In this document: positions 45,100 through 55,150 of the stretch, piece after piece
How positions within the stretch are numbered: position 1 is the stretch's first letter
Layout: each line of letters opens with the position of its first letter
Origin: Phlegmacium glaucopus
Taxonomy: Eukaryota > Basidiomycota > Agaricomycetes > Agaricales > Cortinariaceae
DNA length: 64,000 bases
Assembly: GCA_015039465.1 (NCBI GenBank)
Contig: MU130073.1
Coordinates: 256,420 to 320,419, forward strand
Direction: 5' to 3'
Translations under genes and position numbers: made by a program
Notes under the pieces: generated by a model
What the model saw: only the letters and a program-made list of their open reading frames with translations
The model's database searches: none
Told to the model about the DNA's origin: nothing

Positions 45100-45110
45100 G
45101 GTTATGGGCC
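45100..45110 (+). promoter_or_regulatory. Primer-binding site of Copia B
   Basis: GGTTATGGGCC starts at the first base after the LTR. The same word follows LTR C at 53317-53327. Copia elements are commonly primed by a tRNA or half-tRNA fragment, and the identical site in two different elements fits one shared primer. Confidence 0.7.
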
Positions 45111-48100
45111 CCGACCTCAGTCTTTAAACAAACAAACCACTCGAATTATTCCACTTACTCCAAAGCTATCCAACCATGTCGACATCTACTAAGTTGGGCG
45201 ATGATTTACTTCGCATTCCGAAACTCAATATTTCCGGCTCCAATTGGGTTATTTATAAGGACCGCTTCATTTGGTCGATAGACGCCCGTGGACTTCTTGA
45301 TCATCTCGAAGAGCTTAGCGGCGAGCCGATTTGTCCTGTTGCTGATCCGGCAGGAAAGCTGACTGATGAGGAGAAAACATTAGTCAAGGAATGGAAAAAG
45401 GAAGTAAAGGAGTGGAAGCAGGGTGAGGCAGTTGTGAAACAACAGATTGCCAGCTCAATTTCGGACTCACTGTTCATGAAGGTCCGCTCGAAGCAGACAG
45501 CCTACGAAATTTGGAAGGAAATTTTGAATAACTTTCAGAACAAGTCGCGTATGGTCTCAGTCAATCTGCGTCGATGCATGCAGGAGCAAAGGTGTGCAGA
45601 AAAGGGGGACGTAGCCGCCCATTTCGCCACGCTCCGAAATATGCGCGAAGATCTGGCGTCGATGGGTCAGCCTCTAGTCGATAACAATTTCTATGCGATC
45701 ATACTAGGGTCCTTACCTTCATCATACGATCCCTACATCTCCGCCGTGAACGCTACGTCTAGTGTTCTTGGTAAAACCCTATCACCCGATGACCTAATGC
45801 AAACAATTAGTGAAGAATACGAACGCTGGAATCTAAAGAAAGATAAAGCTGGCAAAAAGGACGAAAATGTCGCCCTTTTCTCCAATGACGCCGGAAAAGG
45901 GCAGAAAGGAGGTTTGAGCACTAAGAAGAAGGGTAAATGCTTCAATTGTGGCAAAGAGGGTCATCATAAACACGAATGCTGGGCTCCAGGGGGTGGAAAG
46001 GAAGGGCAAGGCCCAAAACAGAAAGGAAAGGGGAAGCCAAAACCGAAAGAAAGTGTAGCTGTTGCGAATGAAAAGGAGGAGAAAGTGGAGGAAGCTTGGT
46101 TAGCGATGATAGACGCCGAAACCGAAATCAAGTCCGACGATGGACTGTCATATTGCGATGACCTGAGTGATTTTGATGACCTATACGAACCATGCATCAG
46201 TCCTGATACCTACTCTAGCTTCGATGAATTAGAGGACTTACCTGACATCCTTGAAACTGATAATGAAGAAGAGACTCCCCGTTCGGCACACTACATTGAT
46301 CTATACAACAATATTTTCAATGGCAATATTGAAGAATCCCAAGACTTCACCTTTGATGAAGCAGCTTATACTAGCTTCGAAAGCGCTCAGCTTTCTCGAT
46401 CCACCGACGTAAATTGTACTGAAGTCGACTTATATGATTCGGGCGCGATGCGACACATGTCTGGATTCTGACATAGATTCATTAATCTCGAAGAAATCAA
46501 ACCCATTCCTATCACAGCTGCCGACAAACGAACCTTTAAAGCCATAGGGAAAGGAGACATGTATGTCTACTTACCTAATGGCGACAAACCGGTGTCTCGA
46601 GTGCTCTTGAAGGACGTCTTGTATGCGCCGTCCATGGGAGTTACTTTGGTGTTGATAAGTCGAGCCGTTAGCACCGGAACTGTGATGGTCTTTGTTGGAA
46701 GTATCTGCAAAATCTACAATAGGCAGAGACAAGTTATTGGCAAAATCAAAGTCAAGGGAGGACTTTACCATGTCTATACATCGAGCGTCAATGACGGAAT
46801 CCATGTCACGAGCACCAACGAAGCTTTATCCATCGATGAACTTCACCGCCGTCTTGGTCATGTTTCACACGAATGAGCCAAGTTCCTAGTATCGAGGGGG
46901 CTTGTTGAAGGGGTGGAACTTGATACCAATAGTGAAGTTGCTATTTGTGAGTCCTGTGAATGGGCTAAAGGGGAGCGGAAGTTGATAACAAAGGTGCGAG
47001 AAGGGGAGAGGAGCACTGCTATTGGCGAAGAGGTTCATTCCAATTTATGGGGACCAGCGCCTGTCGAGACGATCAACCGGAAGCGGTACTATGTCAGTTT
47101 CACAGACGACTATAGCCGCTATACGAACATCTACTTTCTCTCTACCAAAGATGAAACCTTTGAATTTTATCAAATCTACGAGGCCTGGTTGTCCACCCAG
47201 CACAACGCTCGCATCAAGGGTCTTCGTTCCGATCGAGGGGGAGAGTACCTAAGCGAGGAGTTCTCCAGTTATCTCAAAAAGGCCAGAACAGTGAGAAGAC
47301 TTACCGTACACGATACACCTTCTTAATCAAATGATCTTGGAGAAAGTTAGAGCCATGCTTCACAAAAGCGGCCTACCAAAATTCCTGTGGGCTGAAGCTA
47401 CAGCGCATGCCGTCTATCTCAAGAACCATACTTGGACACGTACCTTGGGCAACACAACCCCTTACGAAATCCTAAATGGCCGAAAACCGAACCTTGCTAA
47501 ACTTCAGCCTTGGGGATGTAAAGTGCGAGTCCACGACACAAGCGGTTCCAAACTTGACGGACGTTCGAAAATAGGACAGTGGATGGGATTTGATGTCAAA
47601 ACCAAGGATGGGCATCGCATATATTGGCCGGAGAGGAGGACGGTCACTGTTGAAAGAAGTGTTAGATTCAATGTTGATGACAAAATAAATGTTGGGAACT
47701 TACCGCTTGAGGGGGAGAGAGCACCTGATGACGTCGAGCAGCAAGAACCCAACAATATCATTCAATCCACTCTCAAAACACCAGCTATTCAAGAACTATC
47801 AACTTTCGAAACTTCAAATGAAAACATCACTCAGCCTGATATTGTCGAGCCCATCCAACCAAGTGAGGGTAGAGGAAGACGCATTAGGAAGGAATCACTG
47901 TATGTGAAGATGTTGAAAGAAGGAGCTGGCGTGACTGGCGAGAAGTCGACCGGCTTGTTACCCAAGGGGATGCAGACCGGGTCGATGGCTAGTGATGTGG
48001 GTGAAATAGAAATTGAAGACTATGCGATGGCGACCGTGATGGGGAATGCTGAAGGGATAGAACCGACGTATGAAGAAGCTCGCAAGCATTCTGACTGGCC

Positions 48101-48498
48101 TAAGTGGCAAGAAGCTATTCAAAAAGAACTGGAAAGTCTGAAGAAAACGAGCACTTACGAAGTCGTCAAATGTCCTAAAGATGCTAATGTTGTTGACTGT
48201 TGATGGGTACTACGCATTAAGAAGAATGCGGCTGGCGAAATCAAAAAATACAAGGCACGTCTAGTGGCTAAAGGGTTTACTCAGATATATGGAGTCGACT
48301 ACTACAAAACATACGCACCAGTCGCTAAACTCGCATCGTTTCGTCTTATCCTTGCAATGGCCGCGCGAAACAACTGGCCAGTGGATACCTTTGATTTCGA
48401 CTCAGCCTATTTGAACACTGCACTTGGAGAAAACGAAACAATCTACCTTGAGCAGCCTGTAGGTCATGAGACAAAGGATCGGAAGCAGTGGGTGTGGA

Positions 48499-49075
48499 TA
48501 GTGTTTGGAAGTCCGGTCCAGTCCGGTTTTTTGGTATTTTTGGACAGGACCGGGACCGCAACTGGTCCACTTAGCTTCTAGAAGGTCAAAAGACCGGACT
48601 GGACCGATTAGGACCGGTCCACATCGGTTTTTGCAGTCCTGGACCAGTCCTGGTCCAAGACTGTCCAGGACCGGACTTTTGACAAATACCGGTCATATTT
48701 TCATATATAACATCAGACAAATATGTAGATGTAATCTATACCTTTAGAATAAGCTCAAGAACGTTAAATTCCGTTGGGAATTGACAATTTTATGGTGATA
48801 TTATTGGTTTCCTACTATTTTGTGTACATTTTTACTGTTTTATTTTTTTCTCAGTGAATATTTGACCAATAAATACGGTCTTTATTTCGTTCGAAAGGGA
48901 AAAATAAGGGCTACAAAACTACCGGTTCAGACCGGTCCTAGGACCGAAGACCGGTCTTTTACCAGTCTTTGATTCTCAAAAACCAAAAAACCGGACTGCT
49001 GGTCCGGTCTTTTGCAGTCTGGTCTGGTCTTTTTCCAGTCTTTTTCCAGTCCTGCAACTGGACTTCCAAACACTA
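48499..49075. mobile_element. hAT MITE, 577 bp, 8-bp TSD GGTGTGGA
   Basis: GGTGTGGA is duplicated perfectly at 48491-48498 and 49076-49083. The termini TAGTGTTTGGAAGTCC and GGACTTCCAAACACTA are perfect inverted repeats. The interior is full of GGACCGG/CCGGTCC-like words and has no transposase. It lies inside the RT-coding part of Copia B, between the codons for QWVW and LLKTLYGLKQ. Confidence 0.93.
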
Positions 49076-49543
49076 GGTGTGGAGGTTGTTGAAGACGCTG
49101 TATGGGTTGAAGCAGGGAGCCAGGAACTGGTACAAGGCGCTACATCAAGCGCTAATCGAGTTGGGATTTACGAGAACCGAGGCCGATCACGGTGTATTCT
49201 TCAAGAAAATTGGGAATGAAGTCGTAATTTTAGCTGTTCATGTCGACGACTGCCTCGTAACCGGAAGTTCTGTGGTCCTCGTCAATAAATTCAAAGTCAA
49301 TATGAATCAGAAATACAAGCTTACCGATTTGGGACCAGCGAGCTGGCTCTTGGGGATCAAGATTACTCGCGATCATGTTAACAAGACGATATCTATGTCT
49401 CAACACGCGTATATCAACTCAATAATAACGAGGTTCAATTTTAATGACCTCAAACCCTCGTCGATTCCAATCGATCCCTCAGCACCGTTGTCGAAGTCGC
49501 AGTCACCTAGTAAATTGGAAGACATCGCGAAGATGAAAAACGT

Positions 49544-50938
49544 TGATATGATTGAGTTTTGCTTTATTTGGTATTCAAAGGATTACTATTTTAGGAATTG
49601 TCTACAACAAATCCAGAAACCAGTAACTTTAATGACCAACAAACTCTGTTTTTGTGCAAGTTGGGGTTTCCTTGAAAGTATAACCAGTATACTCTTGAAT
49701 AAAACAACAATACACTTTTAAAGTCCAAATGTTCTAGACTATGATTCAAGTTTAAAGTCCAAATTTCTCTAGACTATGATTCTGATAACAAGTTTATAGT
49801 CCAATTTCTTAGACTATTATATAGTGCTTTTTGATAGAACAAAGGCAAGTCCCTATAGGATTTAATATCCTTTGTCTATATGATAACCAATTTTGGTAGT
49901 ACAAAGACAAGCCCCTTTAGGGTTTAATATTCTTTGACTATCCACAACAAATGATTTAAAGTCCCTGAGGCAGACTGTGAGACAGCTTTATAGTACAAGG
50001 ATTTCTCCTCAGACTCTGACAAAGGATTTAATATCCTTGCTTCCAAGACAAGTCCCTAAAGGATTTAATATTCTTGGTTTACACAGAACAAAGGTAAGCC
50101 CCTTTAGGATTTAATACCCTTTGAACTGAGTGAAGCAAAGCAAGTCCACTTGTAATTCCAATTCTAACTTGTGCCAATTCAGAGCGCTGAAACTTGGGAA
50201 AGAAAGGAAGAGTGCAAATTCACTAATTTTACTGGTGCTTTCTAGCTACTTTTATACATAAATGAGAAACAAAATTAGGTAAGAGTCTGTGATGTCATGT
50301 CTATGTTTTATGATTACTGATGCTATTTTATGATGTCATGTCTTGTTTTTAGATGACTGATCATTGTTTTATGATGTCATGTCTTGTTTCTAGATGACTG
50401 ATCATTGTTTTATGATGTCATATGTTTAATAATGTCACAAAATGTGACAAAATGTTACAAAAATGTTACAAATGTCACGAAATGTCACATGATGTCACAT
50501 GGTATCACATGATGTCACATGATGTCACATGATATCACATGCTTCATTATTAGGACCTTTTATTGATATTTGACTTACTGATGTTATCCTTAGGACTTGT
50601 ATAACAATCCTTCATAGTTGTAGACTTTGATAGTTACTTTAGATTGCAAGTAGTTCATTTGACCATTATGGATTTTGTATGGTTAGAGTCTGAACTTTTT
50701 GTAGTGTTGTTTAACAGTATGATAAATAGATCAATTCAGATCATAGTTATCTGCTGCTTTAACATTTATTACTATGCAATTTCCAGTTTAATCAACAAGT
50801 GTAGTCAACACTTTTGACCCTTACAATATCAATTTGTAGATTAATTCATGGTTGGGTTATTGATCTTGTTGATTCAATTGAAGAATAATATTATGAAAAA
50901 TTGAATAATCCATAGGTATTCAACTTTCAGTCCTATCA
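49544..50938. mobile_element. Solo LTR-like insertion, 1395 bp, 4-bp TSD ACGT
   Basis: It starts TGATATGATTGAG and ends CAGTCCTATCA (TGATA...TATCA). ACGT flanks both sides (AACGT if one end base is shifted). It separates the Copia B codons for KMKN from those for EAVGSLMYAA. Internally, AAGTCCCTATAGGATTTAAT-like units recur four times (about 49850, 49910, 50043, 50095). A run of ATGTCACATGATGTCACA repeats lies at 50430-50545. It has no coding sequence. Confidence 0.75.
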
Positions 50939-51610
50939 ACGTACCATATTGAGAGGCTGTGGGCTCGTTGATGTACGCTGCCATGGGAATGAGGCCCGAC
51001 ATAGCGTTCACGACCTCAACTGTAGCACAGTTCTCGGATAACCCTGGTTGGGCTCATTGGGAGGCTGTGAAGAGGATATTTCGTTATCTGATGGGAACTA
51101 AAGCTTTAGAACTCACCTATGGAGGGGAAGATAGAGGACTGGTTGGATTTGTGGATGCTGATGGATCATCGCAAGAGCATAGGAGGGCGATTTCCGGTTA
51201 TGTCTTCATGGTGGATGGAGGGGCTGTGTCGTGGTCGTCGAAGAAACAGGAGTAAGTCACGCTATCAACAACAGAAGCCGAGTACGTGGCCGCTACCCAC
51301 GCTGCCAAGGAAGCTGTATGGCTTCGCTGGCTTGTCATGGAATTATTCGACAATATCGAAACTCCTACAAAATTGTTTTGCGATAACAAATCAGCAATCG
51401 TGCTCGCACACGATGGACACTATCACGCACGCACCAAGCATATCGATATTCACTATCACTTTATTTGCTACATCATCGAAGCAGGAACCATCAAGTTAAT
51501 CTACTGTCCAACAGACGACATGACAGCTGACACGCTTACCAAAGCGTTACCATCAGTCAAGGCCAAGCATTTTGCAAAAGCACTTGGGCTTTGCATGGTT
51601 TGAGGGGGAG

Positions 51611-51961
51611 TGTAGGAAATAATACAAACCGTACGCCGTTCCGATAATTTGAAATCTCTCCATTTCTTCCGTTTGTTATTCCCTTATATTCTTTTGTTCT
51701 TCACCCTATGATCGTAACTAACCACTTTGGTTATATCACATGAATCCGTCACTCTCGGATACTCACTCGTATCCTCGAGTATATATTTCTCTTTACTTTG
51801 TAGTTAGTACCTCAGTCCATTATTTTGAGACTGAGGTTAGTACTCTTTATATTCTACTATCAAATATCTCATTAACTATCTAATAGTTGTACTGTTTCAA
51901 TAAATACAACTTATATGAATATTAGTCCATTATTTTGAGACTGAGTTGTACTGTTTCAATA
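51611..51961 (+). repeat. 3' LTR of Copia B
   Basis: It is identical by eye to 44749-45099 and ends directly at the CAGAA duplication. It is preceded by the purine tract. Identity implies recent insertion, despite the broken coding region. Confidence 0.92.
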
Positions 51962-53008
51962 CAGAAGACCAGCTCTTGAGTATGAGACTGGCAGAGAATG
52001 AAGACCCAAAGATTCATCTTGCAGAACTCAAGCAACATTTTCAGCTGATGATGCAATGATGCAATGACGCAATAATCTCCTGAAACTGGGATCAACATTA
52101 TCTGACACACGATTTAATATTATCGTCATGTCATCATCACCCGAAACTTACCGGCCTACTCTCCAAACCATTACGGCAGCTGAACAAGCCAGCAGTCTCT
52201 CAGGAGGCCAGTCACAACATATGAAAATGGATGACCTAATTGCCTTCATCATCAAGGAGGCTCAGCATCATTTGATCAACAACAAACATGGCAAAAATGC
52301 CAAGTCCACGCTTGCTGACCACGGAAAAAAGGGGTGGAAAACCTAGAAACATCAACAAGAAAAGGTTTGAAAAGCAAAGTAAAACCAAATCTGATGATGC
52401 ATGCAGAAACTGTGGAAAGAAAGGGCATAAGGAACCGGATTGTTGGTCCAAAGGAGGTGGCAAAGAGGGTCAAGGGCCAAGACAAAAGAAGTCTAAAAAG
52501 ATTGAATCAGCAACAATTGCAGTCGATGAGGAAGACAATAAACTATTTGCCTTTACCTGTAGTACATCTGACTATGTTGATGTTGCAAATATGTTGCCAG
52601 TTCCGAAATCCAAATTGGGCAGATGCATCGACAGTGGAGCCAGTAGCAATTACTCTCTGGATTGTTCCAAGTTTACAAATTATCGTCCTATCAATTGTGA
52701 AATTACCACAGCAGATGGATGAAGGGTGAAAGCTATTGGAATGGGAGACATGCTCCTAGAACTCCCAAATGGGTCAACATAGACCAAAACAACCTTTAAG
52801 GATGCAATTCATGCACCGGATCTAGCCTTTACTCTTATATCTATCAGCAGGTTGGAAAGGGCTGGATGTCTAGTGATGTTCCATAAGGGTATGTGCACAA
52901 TTAAGCAGCAAGACGGACGTACCATTGCAACTATACCTTGGGTGAACAATTTATATCCTATCCCTGCTCCGGACCCATCCAAAAACACACATCACATGAA
53001 CATAGCTT
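51962..53008 (+). pseudogene. Copia A gag-protease, second fragment
   Basis: After the CAGAA duplication the Copia A gag resumes. MSSSPETYRPTLQTITAAEQ leads to a CCHC knuckle (CRNCGKKGHKEPDCW), the protease motif CIDSGASSNYS and the APDLAFTLISISRLERAG stretch. It has frameshifts near 52070 and 52340 and stops at 52720 and 52781. It is cut at 53008 by the Copia C LTR. Confidence 0.85.
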
Positions 53009-53316
53009 TGTTGAGATAATTGATGGCCACCACGAACAAACCTGAACGCATACTACGGCCACATGTGGCCACAGTGCCACAAAGTGGCCACCTCCATTGT
53101 TTATCTTATATAAATACCTTAGTACTATGTAGACATACCTCAGTCGTTCTATCAGTGACTGAGGTGTGTATTTTGTCTTATCTTTCACTTACTTCATACT
53201 TACGGTCACTGTATCTAGTCACATATACTATTATCTAGGTACAGTGGACTAATATATCAGTCGTTCTATCAGTGACTGAGTCACATATACTATTATCTAG
53301 GGTAAAGATTTTAACA
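53009..53316 (+). repeat. 5' LTR of Copia C with leader intron and fused copy
   Basis: It starts TGTTGAGATAATTG and ends TTTTAACA. A TATAAATA box at about 53109 lies about 31 nt before Y1 (53140-53163). Then come a 55-nt GT-AG segment, X1 (53219-53238), an 18-nt spacer, Y2 (53257-53280) and X2 (53281-53300). Both repeat pairs are identical. Y contains a CTCAGTC/GACTGAG stem. Confidence 0.88.
53164..53218 (+). other. Putative LTR leader intron (55 nt), Copia C
   Basis: It starts GTGTGTATTTTG directly after Y1 and ends GTATCTAG directly before X1. The downstream fused Y2-X2 copy lacks exactly this segment. The sequence is unrelated to that of Copia B, yet size and borders agree. Confidence 0.5.
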
Positions 53317-53429
53317 GGTTATGGGCCTACCGAAATCAAATACCCACCAGATTTAGAAACAGAAACGACTCATCTTGTCTCACTTGCGTCTATCGAAACA
53401 CGTCTTAAAATTCCTGACACATTTGCGCT

Positions 53430-54783
53430 ATGACACCTACACCCGACACTATTATGTCACCCACCACTTCTTCTACTGTCGACCCCACTGATGCCACAAA
53501 GCCTATTGTCCATATCCGGAGTATAGCCACTCATTTCTCTGGCGAGAAACTGGACCGCACAAAGGCAAACTGGAAGAAATGGAGTACGACCATGCGGCAA
53601 AGCCTCAATGTCTCTGCCTTGGGACACCATATTGATCCCATCCGCAACAGGCCTCCTGATGAGCTTACCCGCCCCACTTCATATGACAATTGGCTTACGA
53701 ACGATCTTGCTGTTCGCGCCTTCCTTGAGATGCACTGTTCCGATATTGAACAGCAGTTCCTCGAGAACTACTCTACTGCTCTGGACTCTTGGGAGGCCCT
53801 AAAGGCAGCTCATCTCGCGGAAGGTCCTGTCAAGCAAATGGAGCTGATTTGTACTGCTTTTACTGCTCGGATTCCTCGTGATAAGGACCAGGATTCCAAG
53901 GTACGACAGATTACCGAGGATATTAGCAGGACATTTGACATGCCTGGTGGATTGTCAAAAGACACGCTAATCTGTATTGCCCTCCTATCTGCGCTTAGTG
54001 ACGGACACGACCACCTTCGGGCTATTATTCAACGCGACCTACAAAATGCCACCATCGATAGACCTTTCTTACCGCACCATATTGCGTCCTATATCGCATC
54101 TGACACCCAGCTCCTACTAGGTGACGCCAGTCGTGCCAACGCCCCCTCAGGTTCCTCTACTATAGCGCTTACTGCTAGGCCAGCCTCCAAAGCCCAAGAG
54201 CCGGTCATCTGCTCCAATTGCGGGAAGGAACATCATACGGACCCATACTGCATTTTGCCAGGTGGAGGAATGGCTGGGAAGACTATTGAGGAATCAAGGG
54301 CAGCTCGTCGACGAGATAGGGGTGGAAAGACTGTCGGTAAAGTCAAAAACACTAGTAACCCGGTGATGAAACACAAAGTCAGGATTACTACCGCTACTGG
54401 ACAGGCGCTCATTGTTGAAGTTGATGATGATACCCTTGCCAATGGTACGTCGGCTGCTCCGCCGAATGATTTTGCTGGGGTAACTCATACTACCGATGAC
54501 CTGGAATGGGACGGCTTCGCTCACATGGCTCTAATTGAACGCGGCGAGGAGGAGATTCACATAAATTCTGCCGCTACACCCGAGCCAGAATTAACTTCAT
54601 CAATCAACCTTACCACAAGTGTCGACTGGAATAAAGCTTCTCAACCTATCGATCTTGCCAAAGTCACAGTAGCAGCACTAAACCAGAACTCGAAGACCAT
54701 CCTATCTCTTGCCAAGTTCCCCTTTTATGTTGACAGTGGTGCCTCAATATATGTCACACCCGATAAATCAGATTTCTACACGC
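53430..54783 (+). CDS. Copia C gag-protease (5' part)
   Basis: The open frame begins MTPTPDTIMSPTTSSTVDPT. The gag core runs from HFSGEKLDRTKANWKKW to LLSALSDGHDHLRAIIQRDL. A zinc knuckle of reduced spacing, CSNCGKEHHTDPYC, follows. The protease motif YVDSGASIYVTP is the last conserved block before the Gypsy LTR interrupts at 54784. The apparent end LEQCDWTRDINR is read-through into that LTR. The frame has no stop, so this element was intact until interrupted. Confidence 0.88.
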
Positions 54784-54990
54784 TGGAGCAGTGCGATTGG
54801 ACGAGGGACATAAACCGATAGTTGTGTGGTAAAGGATGATTCTTTTCTCGTCACGTCTTCCTTCCGCTTTGGGTTCTCCGGCTTTTGCCCGGCTGAGCCC
54901 GTAATCTACATCTAACTACTTTGTAATCTAGTTGTTTATCTGTAATCTACTTGTAATCCGTTGAGTACCCTGCCAGGTTGCACTGCCACA
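54784..54990 (-). repeat. 3' LTR of the Gypsy element
   Basis: It is 207 bp and reads TGTGGCAGTGCAACC at its start on the minus strand. It has four GTAGATTACA-like words in tandem. It lacks the Y-intron-X layout of the Copia LTRs. Confidence 0.92.
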
Positions 54991-55150
54991 TGTGCCCCCC
55001 CAGCAACTAAACAACGTCCTCGTTGTGTACGCCTCTAATTGTCTCCTGTTTCCCGTTGTCAGGGGACTCGTTGACCCGGGTTTCTGGCACCTCCTTGTTT
55101 TCACGTGCGATTGTTGATTCCCCATTGTTGTTGTCGCACATGATTTCTGA

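Larger units (their letters stand above)
45176..51603 (+). pseudogene. Copia B gag-pol, several breaks
   Basis: The gag ORF 45176-46471 begins MSTSTKLGDDLLRIPKLNIS and has a CCHC knuckle (CFNCGKEGHHKHEC). The protease motif LYDSGAMRHM is followed by a stop (46469-46471). GAG-pre-integrase and the HHCC/CESCEWAKG region follow (46559-47000). The integrase core has DDYSRYTNIYF and RSDRGGEYLSEEF. The stretch after VHDTPS that should hold the third acidic residue is missing and a stop stands there (47324-47326). RT (48230 on) has FDFDSAYLNTALGENETIY and VILAVHVDDCLVTGS. RNase H has VGFVDADGSS and STTEAEYVAATHAAKEAVW. At least four stops and two insertions break it. Confidence 0.9.
44749..51961 (+). 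mobile_element. Copia B element, full length, TSD CAGAA
   Basis: LTRs of 351 bp at 44749-45099 and 51611-51961 are identical by eye. CAGAA is duplicated at 44744-44748 and 51962-51966. A primer-binding-like GGTTATGGGCC follows the left LTR, and the purine tract GAGGGGGAG precedes the right LTR. Gag-protease-integrase-RT-RNase H order identifies Ty1/Copia. It carries two later insertions (48499-49075 and 49544-50938). Confidence 0.95.
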
